Below are positions 1 to 14,804 of a stretch of DNA of 54,596 bases, in pieces. Below the pieces are notes generated by a model, which saw nothing but the letters and a program-made list of their open reading frames with translations, was not told the DNA's origin and made no database searches. The position numbers and the translations under genes were made by a program. Every line of letters begins with the position of its first letter. Positions within the stretch are counted from its first letter, which is position 1. Source of the DNA: Scleroderma bovista (taxonomy: Eukaryota; Basidiomycota; Agaricomycetes; Boletales; Sclerodermataceae); assembly GCA_037178675.1 (NCBI GenBank), contig JAYMGJ010000164.1, positions 1-54,596 of the forward strand, read 5' to 3'.

Positions 1-4015
<4,015 letters not shown>

Positions 4016-4572
4016 CTACTCCTTGAGCTGCGCAAGTATCTCCCTGGTGGGGTCGTCCTTCTTTTCGACCTTCTCCAGGATCTGTGATGTATGTAGTCGT
4101 TAGCAGTGCACAATGTCAGAACCCGGATCACCATCTGACCTCGATGAGGGCCTGGACGTATTTCGTCTGGGCATCTTCCTTGGATTCCCCCTTAACGCCC
4201 TCCCACGCATCCCTATATGTTGTGCGTCAGTAATTAAACCTGTCAACGTCAGAGCAGAACGGACCATTTCGCCTTCCCAGCAAAGTCGAGTAAGCCAGGG
4301 CGAGCAATGTTGACGTCCCCAACAGTCGCTTTGGGGGCCCATCAGCGGATCCTATCGACATCGGTGAACGATTAGGGGACCTCACCTTGCTTGTAGTACT
4401 TGTAAAACTGGCATCATCAAAGAGGTTCTCCGCGATCAGTGGAAATCGCCGGGCTAATGGGCGTCCTCACCTTGAGCTTGTCATCTATGCTCGGCTGGAT
4501 TGGCCCGTCCTTGGGCAAGCCCTGGACGAAAGCGACGGCTGTGTCGAACTTCTCTTGCAGCGATAGAGGCAT
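4016..4572 (-). CDS. ACB1: acyl-CoA-binding protein (ACBP)
   Basis: This small cytosolic carrier binds medium- and long-chain acyl-CoA esters and buffers the pool made by fatty acid synthase. Five exons give about 108 residues, close to the family's usual 86-105. The start at 4572 reads [13 protein letters not shown]. The family signature follows across splice sites: YKQ, then ATVGDVN, RPG, and GKAKWDAW, with the Tyr and Lys residues that contact CoA. The exon after YKQ is entered at an AG reading caaag, which restores KQATVGDVN; the earlier gatag acceptor would give a wrong frame. The stop is TAG at 4016-4018, after ILAQLKE. It diverges from the PH-domain gene. Splice choices are by eye, but the family assignment is secure. 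Confidence 0.93.
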
Positions 4573-5029
4573 GGTGGGTGTTCGAAGACAAGAATCAAGT
4601 GCGCACGGGCTCGATGTTTTGTGTCCAGCAAACTGAGATGAATGTGAAACGCTGTCGCGTCGGTCTCGGAGAAGTGTCGGATCTAATCCCCTTTGTTATC
4701 TTATCTACAGATCCGTCGCAGTGCGCCTTCCATAACACGGACATTGTCGCACAGGAGGGCCCCCCAGCAGGTGCCTCGCATCCGAGTGGTCGTCCGGTGG
4801 AGCAGGAGCCAAGTACACAGGAATGCATTCGCATGCGTACGGTGACAACGGGTTGATGGACCCTGCGTTGGAATGGAACAACCACCCAAGCCTGTGTGTG
4901 ACAAGACCAAGGGGGTGACATCGATGACCATAACAGGCATCGCGTGACCAGTGCCTTGCAAGCACTCTCGAGTCTCGACGCTTCTCCAGCAAAACCCTAT
5001 TTTTCCACTTGTCGTCGATCCTGAGTCGT
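4573..5029. promoter_or_regulatory. divergent intergenic region, ACBP / PH protein
   Basis: This 457-bp region separates the start codons of the minus-strand ACBP gene and the plus-strand PH-domain gene, so it should hold both promoters and both 5' leaders. I see no unambiguous TATA box or known operator. Long frames in it start at non-ATG codons and are not supported as genes. Confidence 0.5.
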
Positions 5030-6728
5030 ATGTCTCCGTCGGCAGCGCCTCCGCCATCCCCACAGGAGGTCCAGAGAAAGCTCTCTGTGCACTCTGCTGC
5101 CAGGCCCAAGAAGGTGCGTCTTCCTGCCCACCCCTTCGAAATACCACTGACCCATCCACGCGCGCCCAGCAACAGGCCACTCCGCCACCCACCTCGCCCT
5201 TGTTCTCACAGGCACACGTATCTGGAACAGAGTCAGATTCCGATTCCGCTTTGTCCCCAGATCTGGTGTCATCCACATCACACTCCCTGGCTTCCAGTGC
5301 AGCGTTCCTGTCTGGTACCTGCACGCTTCAGCCTCCCCTCTCCGCGATCGCAGAACGTCGATCCGGGAGCGGCGGAGAGGAGTCCGAAGACGACGACGAA
5401 GACGAGGAAGGGTGGCCATCTGCGGATAGGTCCGAGAATGTGGTGGCCTCGATGGAGGAGAGCGACATCAAGTCAGGCTATCTATGGAAGAAGGGCGAAA
5501 GACGCAAGGTTCGTCTTCGTTTTGATCCCAGGCGGCCGGTGTCGAGAGTGACCCGTGATAGACCTGGAAGAAACGGTGGTTTGTCCTCCGATCTGCGCAT
5601 CTCGCCTATTACAAGACGTCGGCAGAGTACAAGCCCCTTCGTCTGCTCGATCTCTCGGACGTGCATTCATGCACGCCTGTCGTGCTCAAGAAGCACACGT
5701 ACACGTTCGGCATCGTCTCCGCCGTGAGGACGTATTATCTCCAGGCGCAAAGTCCCGAAGAGGTGCAGGGGTGGGTCAAGGCCATCCAGGATGCACGGGA
5801 TGCGCTCGTGATGAGCTCGACTGAGGCATCGCTCGCCGCTGCACCGATTCCCATACCCCGCGCACCGACATTGTCTGATCGCCAGGTCATGCTAACACCG
5901 TCTCCCCCGCGTGCGATGCATGTCTATAATGTCACGTCGTCAGACTCGGACGACGGTTCGCTGCATACTCAGCGGGCGCTGTCTTCGTCGCCCCAAAGAT
6001 ACAACGCGACGACGACGGGCAACGCCTCGTCCTCGCCCGGTCGCAGCCAGGTGCCCAAGGACGGGGGGTCGAAGGTGGTCTTATCCGGCTACTTGATGAA
6101 GTGCGGATCGAAGCGACATAATTGGCGCAAACGATGGTTCACACTGACCAGTGACAAGCTGGTCTATTCTGGAAGTCACATGGTAAGTCCTGCAAGCTCT
6201 TCTTATTGATGGCACGGCCAAGTGGTGGACGTCCGATCAAACGCCTTGGCTTTTACCATTCCCGTTTGCTTATTAAAAACCTTGGGGGGGAAACGAGCGC
6301 AGTCATGATTGGGTTCTGATGTTATTTTATTTTATTTTATTTATCAGGACACGAAGCCACATCGCCAGTTCTCTGTATCGGAGATCTTGGATGCACTCGA
6401 ATTTGACACCCGGTCACATAAACACGGAGCGGGTGTGCCGCCACCAGCGGGATCACCCGTGCTGGTGTCGTCGAGCGCCGATAAGCAGACGTCGAAAGAG
6501 GGCCCCCATACGTTCAAGATTGTGACGACGAAGCGGACGTTTCTTCTGTGTGCGCCGAGCGAGGAGGAGGAAATCAAGTGGCTGAGTGCGATTCGGGCGC
6601 TGATTGCACGGAGAACGGGTGCAGGTGTTGTGCCGGGGAGCACAGGGGACCGGGGGGAGGGTGGGCAGGGAGGGGGACTAAGACACAAGGTCAGAAACCT
6701 GAGCATCAGCGGGGGCAGCGATAGATAA
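5030..6728 (+). CDS. tandem PH-domain protein
   Basis: The protein carries two pleckstrin-homology domains and probably acts as a phosphoinositide-binding membrane adaptor. Four exons (5030-5113, 5170-5508, 5562-6182, 6348-6728) give 474 residues in an unbroken frame. The N-terminus is Ser/Pro-rich, followed by an acidic EESEDDDEDEE patch. PH1 spans about residues 128-223: IKSGYLWKKG, then WKKRWFVLRSAHLAYY after an intron, closing with the helix EEVQGWVKAIQDA. PH2 spans about 313-437: LSGYLMKCGSK, WRKRWFTL, then EEEIKWLSAIRALI. Both domains have the invariant C-terminal-helix Trp, and both have basic residues in the first loop that often bind phosphoinositides. The start is the ATG at 5030; upstream in-frame codons are TTG. 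The third intron is long (165 bp) and ends in a TTTTA-repeat tract. Confidence 0.85.
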
Positions 6729-7292
6729 CGGTATTCAAATTGTAGTTGTACTTTTACTGACATCACTGTGGCAAATGAATGCTGTTTGTGGAATTATGCC
6801 GAGATGCAGGAGGAACATTGTCTCAGCATCCCAGGACGTGGGATCAGTGGCGTGCGCTAATGCGCGACAGGCGCGGAGAACCAACGGAGCCATTTGACCG
6901 TGCACTGGGGTCCCCCGGCGAGGCGGTGAGAGACCGGGGGTGCCAGGGGGCTTTCCACACTCCGACGCACTCCGATCTCAGCGACCCGTCACGTGCCCTG
7001 GGTCGAAAACGGAAGCATATCGAGGAAGAGAATCGGGGTGCAAACCTCCCCCAGGACCCCGAGCACCGGGCTGTCTGGTATTTTCGCCCGTTGTGGGAAG
7101 GCCCTCGTTGGTGGTCGGGTCGCCGTTCTCGTCGCAAGAGCTACTTTTATACCCCCTTGGATGGCAAAGTCACGTCCCTCGCCTCCGTTCCTCCTCCTCC
7201 TCCCCCACACCCATATCTAAAGCCAATCCCCTCTGTACTTCTACCCTGTATATCCCCCCACCCTCGTTCCCGCTCGCCCCTCACACACACAC
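6729..7292 (+). promoter_or_regulatory. upstream region of the first Zn2Cys6 gene
   Basis: This 564-bp region between tandem genes contains long GC-rich open frames (for example 6779-7387) with no domain resemblance; they look like compositional accidents. A TATA-like TTTTATA sits near 7145, about 150 bp before the ATG at 7293. A CT-rich run lies just before the start, as is common in fungal leaders. Confidence 0.4.
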
Positions 7293-9443
7293 ATGCCCCC
7301 GGCACCAAAGTCACCCCAGGCAAAAAGAGCCGGAGCGCCCAAGGCCAAAGGCGCGGTCCGCGCCAAGTCGGGTTGCTACACCTGTAGGATCCGTCGCAAG
7401 GTTCGCCACTCCCCCGTCCCCGTCCTTATCTCCATCCACTCACCCACCCCACAGAAATGCGACGAGCAGATGACCCCCGAGGGCAGCTGCCAGACCTGTG
7501 TCCGCCTCCGTCTTCAGTGCCTCGGCTTCGGGGCCAAGCGTCCAGACTGGCTGCGGGTACCTATCCACTCCACTCCCCCCCCCCCGCATCCCTCTTTACT
7601 CACTCTCGCTTTTCAAGGAGAGTCGTACTGTGGTTGATATCAGAGAGAAGATCAAGTCCTTCCTTGCCTCCCAGGGCATGATCAAGGGCCACTCCGGCTC
7701 TGGCCCTCGCACCTCAGAGCAGGAACCTCAAATCTTGCACCTCTCCAGCGACTATGTGTCGCCCAGCACCAGCCCCCAGACACCAACCCTTTCCATCACG
7801 TCCAGCCATGAGGAACGTTTCTCTTCAGCATACCCGCCGGGCATTCGTGTCCCCTTTGACACTGACCGTAAGATACATTTGCAACAAGCTCAAAGTGGTA
7901 CATTTGAGCTCAATTCGCCTTCAGGCTTACCCGTCATGCAAGATAGCCCTGACTCTCCTGGATACGATTCAGTCATCCTCCCTCCATTCACTGCTTCGAC
8001 TCCTGTTAGCTTAGATCCATCATGTAAGACTCCGTATCGCTACTAAGAATATGTGTATGTATTATAGTGCTCAATCGCCCTCCTTTGTTGGCAGGGTCTT
8101 CTCATCATTCTACTCTCGCTCTGCCCCATCCCCATCCCCACCCTCTTCTTCATCTTCCAAGACCCCATACAAGTGACTTTTCCCGATGGTATTCTTATGC
8201 TGTCCCTGGGCCTGTTGATGACGACCAGCCCAGTGATGTATCATCTGCGTATCTCTTGCTACCGTCTGTCTCGTCTCGTCATTGGAACTTCAGCTTGGAT
8301 CCCCGCCAGAATAGTGCTCTGAACTACTACATGGACAATGTCCTCCGTATGCAATACCTCCATGCCGACGGTTCCCTCGATGCCACCATCTGGAACCTGA
8401 TCCACTCGAGTGAATCGGCACGCGAAGCCGCCTGTCTCCTGTCCGAGCTCCACAGAAAAACTCGTGAGCATGGCAGACCCGGTGTCCTTGCCCCTCCCGA
8501 TACTGTGGGTCTGCATCGTCTCCTCCCTTCTAACTCGGCCGCGAATGAGTACGAGGCCTTTGCCGGGCTCTGTGTGGTGTCCTACTTCCTCTTCTCCGGC
8601 GGAAAGGGCCAGTGGCAGGCATTCCTCGACGCCGCTTGCACCTTCTCCCTCACCCTGATGAGAACATGGGGCGGGCCCCGTAGGGTACTGCTGACATGTT
8701 CGGAGTCGATTCGGTTCATCATCAAGACCTCCATCTGGTTTGATGTCCTCGCGTCGGCGACGCTCGTCCGCACACCCATCATGCTGGATGTCGTCCGCGA
8801 ACTGTACGATCCCAATTACTCTGAAGCGTGGATCGACGACGTGCCTATGTCGCCCTATGAGCAGTTCTCGATGATGTCCGTGATGGGCTGCGAGAACCAC
8901 ATCGTGCTTGCGCTCGCCGAAATCGCAGCACTGGCTGCGTGGAAGGATGGAAACCAGACGGAGAACAAGCTGAGCGTGCCCGAGCTCGTGAAGCGGGGTC
9001 AACGGATCGAGGAGATCCTCAAGAAACCGAGCTCGGACGAGTGCCCTGATCAGTCGGAGCGCGCACGCCAGCGGAGATATACGTCTGAGGTGTTCCGCGC
9101 CTCTGCGCACGTGTATCTGCATTCCGTCATATCGGGCGACTACCCCCAGTGTCCCGAGATCATCGAGGCAGTCAACGATACCATCCGATGTCTCCAAGCG
9201 GCCGAGGGCGGATCGACGGGTCGCTCGGTGGTGCGCAGCGTGGTGTTCAGCATCTGCATAGCTGGATGTCTCACCAATGATGTCGAACACAAGCGATACC
9301 TCACAAAACGGCTCGAGGAGCAGAGGGGGCTTGGGAACTACTCCCAGGTGCAGTATTTGATCAACGAAGTTTGGCGTCGCCGAGGCACGGAACGGGTCGA
9401 CTGGCGCCAGGTGATGCGAGACGCAGAGATGCTTCTCGTCTAG
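7293..9443 (+). CDS. Zn2Cys6 fungal transcription factor (first of tandem pair)
   Basis: Nuclear DNA-binding regulator of the Gal4-type zinc-cluster class. Four exons (7293-7400, 7455-7556, 7618-8023, 8068-9443) give 663 residues. The binuclear cluster uses Cys28, 31, 38, 48, 51 and 58 (C-x2-C-x6-C-x9-C-x2-C-x6-C), preceded by a Lys/Ala/Pro-rich basic N-terminus. A Ser/Thr/Pro-rich, probably disordered region follows (about residues 90-220). The rest is mainly helical and resembles the fungal-specific transcription factor domain family 2 (PF11951 type), ending REVMRD-like and LLV. The first intron is 54 nt, a multiple of three with no in-frame stop, and lies between the adjacent Lys codons of RRKKCDE. 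The target pathway cannot be read from the sequence. The downstream gene 11765-14178 is a diverged paralogue. Confidence 0.92.
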
Positions 9444-11764
9444 ACGCGCCATTTCTGCCTTCAATTTTCTTTCCCCCTTCTCATTCTTCTTTTCTCGTCT
9501 CATTTACACAGCAAAGAAATCGTATCAACACGCAATCAATCCACGCCCATGCATCCCACGCCTGCTGCGCAGCCTGTTCGACCCTGTCCACCTATAGTAG
9601 TCGTTGTAATACTCCCCCCCTTCACGTTTCCCCTGCATGCCACACGTTTCTGCTCACGCTTGTAAACATAACAACACACTAACCTCGGGAATAAACCACG
9701 GACTATTTCATCCTAGAAGGAAAGCCATCAGAGTTGGAGCTGCCGAGATCAAGATGTTTGATGCACCATCACGGTGATGATGGAACTCGAATGAAAAAGT
9801 TCTTTTCGGGATTACGACTACACTTGTCGCATTTTGGGTATGTGGACATAGAGCTTCCGCCTGGGGTGGGTCCTCCCCTTGATAACCGTCGCCTGAGGCT
9901 TCCATTGTGCCCATCGTGTGTAGTAAAAGGTGGTTTATCTCTTGCAAGACCGGATCATGGCGAGATACGTTCCAATTAGCAATCGCGTTGACGTGTGTGC
10001 GGTGAAGATCTGCCGAAAATGGAAATCCACTTATCCTCCTGAACGAGTGGGAGGGAAAGTCGTTATGTAGTTGATATGACTTTGATGATGGTCTGATGCC
10101 ACTGATCCCTGATGGCCCCCACCAAGACCTGGCAATTGGGACCCAGGCCGTGTCATGCTCGTGCTCGTGCTCGTACCCCTTGGCTGGATGCCCTTAATCA
10201 AAGCCACGGAAGGGGACGTCGAGCGAACAGGAGCCAAATTGACAATGATTTCGTATGTGGGAACAACCAAACATACGTGACGGTCCAGACTATGCATTTG
10301 AGACTCAAAATGGTTTTTCGTCTGGTCGTTCCTCGCTATCAACCGAAAAGTGCACGTCCCGGTCTTTCAAGATACTTCCGCTCGACATCGCCGTCTGGCT
10401 ATGACCGAGTGCCGGCCTCTACAGCATCTGAAATGAAGTCCACACACAGAAGGTCGGTTTCTGCCCTCCGTGTGGCAAAACCCTAACGTTGTCGCTGTTG
10501 CCTTGTCCGTCGCCCGCTGCTTATCTGCGAGTGGAGGCCGCATGTATACGATCGTCCACAGGCTGTCAAGTTTGGTCGAAACAACTGGTCGGTCCTCCCG
10601 TGCGTCCGGTGGCCAACCCAAGTCCCCCCGACCCACCCGTGCCCGCACCTGCATAGCACCCATATCATGACCAGTATGTCACGGATCGACACACACGGCG
10701 CCTCATCCATCCGAGGTAAACTTGCATGATTTTCCATTTGTCTGTCACTTGTCACGGGGCTTGCGGGGCAATGCTGTTTGCTACGCCACTTCCCCATATG
10801 CTTACTCGTCCTCGAACGAGAGCCCTTTGCGTGATTCTCGGATAATACTTTCCACCTCGCGGCAAGAGGGGGAGCAGGATATATTAACTCAGGGTGTAAT
10901 GGAAAGCCAGGCCCTGCAAACCAGCAGGGCAGCAGCATTCACCCCCACCCCCCCCCCTTCCCCCCTGTGCAGCTGACTCTACATATGCAGCTGTTCCCGT
11001 CACAACGGATTCACTCTCCAGTTTCTGCTCCTGGGTGGCTGCGTCCTTGGTATCTGACACCGCCACAACTTCCTTTTTATTGTGCGGACAACAAACAATT
11101 GAGGGGACGGAAAGAGATGTGTATTCCTGTGGTCATAGGCTCTGCTGTCACTCTTTGCAGGGCTGTATCGCTCCAGTTCCCATGACTCGGCCATCGCGAT
11201 GCCATTGCCCTCGGAACTTTACCTAATCCGACGTCTCGTTCGATGCTTATGCCCCTGCAAGTCAAATGATATTTATGAAAAAATGCGTGTTGTAAATGTT
11301 ACCAACTGTGAGGACTTGGACGCGCTACTTTTAAGGGTCCGAATTTGATACGGCTTGTCCCAGTCTCCGTGCATAAGTCGCAGCTTGGGCACCACCGACC
11401 CATAGCCTCCGGGGATGCGGTGTCTGTTCGAATACTCAATTACTTCATGGCCCAGCAACACGGCCTAGTCCCTGCCACTCGAACTTCTTCCCCCCTTAGT
11501 TTTACCCTTAGTGACCGACACCATCCGTATGCTGATTTGGCACGACGACCCTTCCTGTTCTTTTCCTTAGATCAATTACCTTGCCCCCCCAGCTCGACTC
11601 CCCCTCTCGCCACCTTTTATCCAGCGAACGCGTCTATTCTCCACCCGGCACAGCTCGTCAATCCCACCATTACATCACCTTCCCCGAACATCCCGCCTTA
11701 TATTCCCTGCTATCATACTTCCACCTGACGCATACTTATCTTACTCCACGCAGCTCGCGCGGAG
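9444..11764. other. 2.3-kb gene-free gap between the tandem regulators
   Basis: No open frame here shows a domain or a splice-linked exon chain. Visible structure is limited to a short GTGCTC-type tandem repeat (about 10157-10174) and a C-rich run (about 10941-10965). The last part must contain the promoter of the second regulator; a TATATTC-like box near 11698 is about 65 bp before its ATG. The gap is several times longer than other tandem spacers in this window. Confidence 0.55.
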
Positions 11765-14178
11765 ATGTCTCACCAATCGAGCGCATCCCCCTCCTCAACC
11801 GTCGCGTCCAATAGCTCCTCCCCCCCACAACGAATCACACCACTCACCTCCAAGCCATCCGATGACACCGACGCCCACACCTCTCGCTCATATGACACAC
11901 CGAATAGAGTAGCCATAGATCTCCCTCGTCCTGCGTCGACAGGAAAAGGTGGTTGTTGGTAGGTGTCATCTTGCCCTCCTCACGCGCCTTGACGGCCATT
12001 TGCCATGGTCATCCAGGACTTGCCGGCTGCGGAGAAAGGTAATGCACTCGCCCGACGACATGTTTCATACACCTGGCCTGACAAACTCATCCCTTAACAA
12101 AGAAATGCGACGAACAGCGCGAAGGCGACTCGTGTCACACGTGCAATCGCCTCAAAATCAAATGCCTTGGTTGGGGGCCTAAGCGTCCGGACTGGATGCG
12201 AGTACGTAGCCCTGGATTGATCGGTTAGCATTTACTTACCGGCGGCTTATGCAGGATAAACAAGCTGTGGAAGCTTACAAGGCCGACATCAAAGCGCAGC
12301 TTACGCGGGCTGGCTTGATACGCGGCCAACCACGGTCATCCATAATACAGGCAACGGCGGGATCTTCGTCAGTATTCACCACACATCAGTACCAGGGCCC
12401 TTCTGCAAGCGCACCTCAGATAGATCCAGGTCCACTACCCAGTCTTATCTTCAGTGACCCATTACAAGCACAAAGCTCTGCTGAGGGTTCCTCGATGCCG
12501 GCGCAGTATGGTAGGGAGTCTGTCGGGCATATGTAAGCAACCCGCCGCTCACAGCATACAGGTTCGTCAGGATCGGTCAACTTGCCTTTCGATTTTCCAC
12601 CGCACTTCGATTCCAATTTCACACAAATCAACACCCATTCGCCCTTCACACGGTCCATATCGATACCCCCGTCGCATCCTTCGCCTCATGACCTCGCACA
12701 ATTCACAACTTTCGACAACCTCACACCGTCCCCCGTCACATTCAATCCTGAAACCACCGAGGCAGCCCTATCTGGCCACAACATGCCAATCGAACACGTA
12801 CTGTATTATTTCAATCGGGTCTGCGGTTTGCAATTCGCTTTCGCAGGTACCTCCGCCGAAAGTATAACGTCTTCAGTACGTTCCTTCATCAGATTAAGTG
12901 GAAGACCGGCCTAGACTCACGTTATCGACTTCTAGCTTGTATTACAATATCCACAGGGTCCATTAACGAACGCCCTTTGCGCTCTCGCAAGCCTACATGA
13001 TGTGTGCCTCCGGACTAGCAGAGAATTAGAACCGAATATGCTTGAGAACTCGCAGGCACTCATGTTTTACGACAACGCATACGCACAACTACACCAAAGC
13101 CGACAGGGAATTTTGTCCGAAGCAGATGCAAACGCCGCCTTGCATCTGTTGAGCTTTTCAACCTTTTCTGGGGGAATGACGGATTGGCAGCCAATGCTCG
13201 ATATCGCAAACGAGTGGTTCGTCCACACTGGCATCACATCACATGAAAACCCAAAACTAGCGATCATGAACATGAGCGGTGCCGCTCGATTAGCCCTAAA
13301 GATGACGATGGTCAGCTTCGCATCTCTCCCATTTTAAGGAAAGCGCTGACTATCTTCCAGTGGATAGACGTCATGTCAACAGTCACACTACGTGCGGTGC
13401 CGAAGCACCTCCTTTTTTACCGCCGCCTGTACCGCGGGGGTGGGGGGTTTTGGGCCGGACGGAACACCACTGAGGAGCTTGATACACGAGCAGAGAGCTT
13501 GACGGGGTGTCCGGACGAAGTGTTGTTCGGAATCGCTGAGATCTCATCGCTCGAGTGCTGGAAAGCACAGGAAATGAGAAATGGCACGCTCAGCATGCGG
13601 GAGCTCATCAGGCGTGGGGATGTCCTCGAGCGGCATCTTCGAGCGGATTATGCTCGCGACACGGATCAGACGACGTTGCATCCCGAGTCAGCGATGGGTG
13701 ATCCAAACACCGTGGGACATTCAGGAGCAATGTCCCAAGGAGACGTGACGCGGAAGCTGGTGGCTGGCATATTCCGAGAGGCGGCCATTGTGTATCTGCA
13801 TACAGTACTGAGTGGCTCGCATCCCGGTGCGTTGTCTTCTTGAGAGGTGCCCGGTAGAGCACTAATTCGTCTACAGGAGTCGCAGAGATCACGCGATCAG
13901 TAGAAGTTATTATAATTTTCCTTCAACAACTTCCCATGTCGATCCTGGATCGAGTGTTGACGTTCCCAATATATCTGGCGGGATGCATGACAGATAACCC
14001 CGTCCAACGCGAAGTGCTGAAGACGAGGTTGCTCACCATGCAGGACGGCTTCGCGAACATCCACCAGACGGTAAGGGTTCTCGAGACTGTCTGGCATCGA
14101 CGAGATAACAGAGGCGGTGCAGTCGAATGGCGGGACCTGCTGCACGTCCAGGGCAGACACCGACTGCTCCTGGTCTGA
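11765..14178 (+). CDS. Zn2Cys6 fungal transcription factor (second of tandem pair)
   Basis: Gal4-type zinc-cluster regulator paralogous to the gene at 7293-9443. Eight exons (11765-11958, 12017-12038, 12103-12201, 12255-12510, 12562-12875, 12957-13310, 13361-13826, 13877-14178) sum to 668 codons plus stop with consistent phases. The cluster uses Cys64, 67, 74, 83, 86 and 93 (C-x2-C-x6-C-x8-C-x2-C-x6-C) and is followed by KCLGWGPKRPDWMR, matching KRPDWLR in the first copy. A Ser/Thr/Pro-rich middle precedes a helical PF11951-like region. Shared landmarks with the paralogue include FSGGMTDWQ/FSGGKGQWQ, RRGDVLE/KRGQRIE and VYLHTVLSG/VYLHSVISG. Exon 2 is only 22 nt and encodes the cluster core. 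The donor after PAQY is chosen at 12511, because the ATGTAAG donor downstream breaks the frame. Confidence 0.9.
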
Positions 14179-14804
14179 GGGAGGACAGTCATTCGCGCCG
14201 TGGAATTTCACGAGTCCTTAAGTTAGTAGTACACTAACCACTGCTATTGTTTCCGTGACCGCTTCGTGGATTGGATCCAGGGGGCGGGTACAGTACAGTT
14301 TTACCACCGCATCTGTGTCACCTACATTGTTGTATTAGCACAACCAGCGCAATCTATAAAGCAAGGTAGAATCACGTAGCGCTTTCGTATAGTTCGTCGT
14401 CTTGAAACGGGTCCGACATAGAATTCAGCTATGAGCGACAGTCTATGTAATTTACCGGACAACCGGAAATTACGCTTCGGATTCCGTGGCGCCCAAGCAC
14501 ACGAGATGATCCTACACGGCGACGACGGCGAACAGTGGCTCATAGGCAAGACAAACGGACTGAAAGAAAGGTCAGGCTGAAAACTTCAACGTTGTCACCC
14601 GAGTTGAAGCGGTTTGGAGTGAAGGAAGGGAACGGTCTTGCCAGTGAGTCGGGCCGAAGAAAAATCAATCACGTGACCGACGCGTCCAGCAAAGCGAACC
14701 GCGACGGACCTTGCAACGTGTTTTGGCTTTTCACTCTCATTTAGTCCTCTGCATAAACTCTTCACGATCCATCTCACGAATTTCAACCCTTCTACGAAAC
14801 AAAC
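14179..14804 (+). promoter_or_regulatory. upstream region of the GBD/FH3 gene
   Basis: This 626-bp spacer between two genes on the same strand holds the 3' end of the second regulator and the promoter of the GBD/FH3 gene. I see no gene or strong motif in it. Confidence 0.4.

Noticed and set aside
6779..7387. 202-codon frame upstream of the first regulator
   Set aside because: GC-rich low-complexity translation that overlaps the true zinc-cluster start at 7293 in another frame; no family features.
10157..10174. Short GTGCTC tandem repeat as a CRISPR or regulatory array
   Set aside because: Only about three units without spacers, in a eukaryotic genome; a simple repeat.
12533..12561. Alternative donor ATGTAAG for the fourth intron of the second regulator
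   Set aside because: Using it puts the next exon out of frame; the donor at 12511 keeps the frame into GSSGSVNLPFDF.
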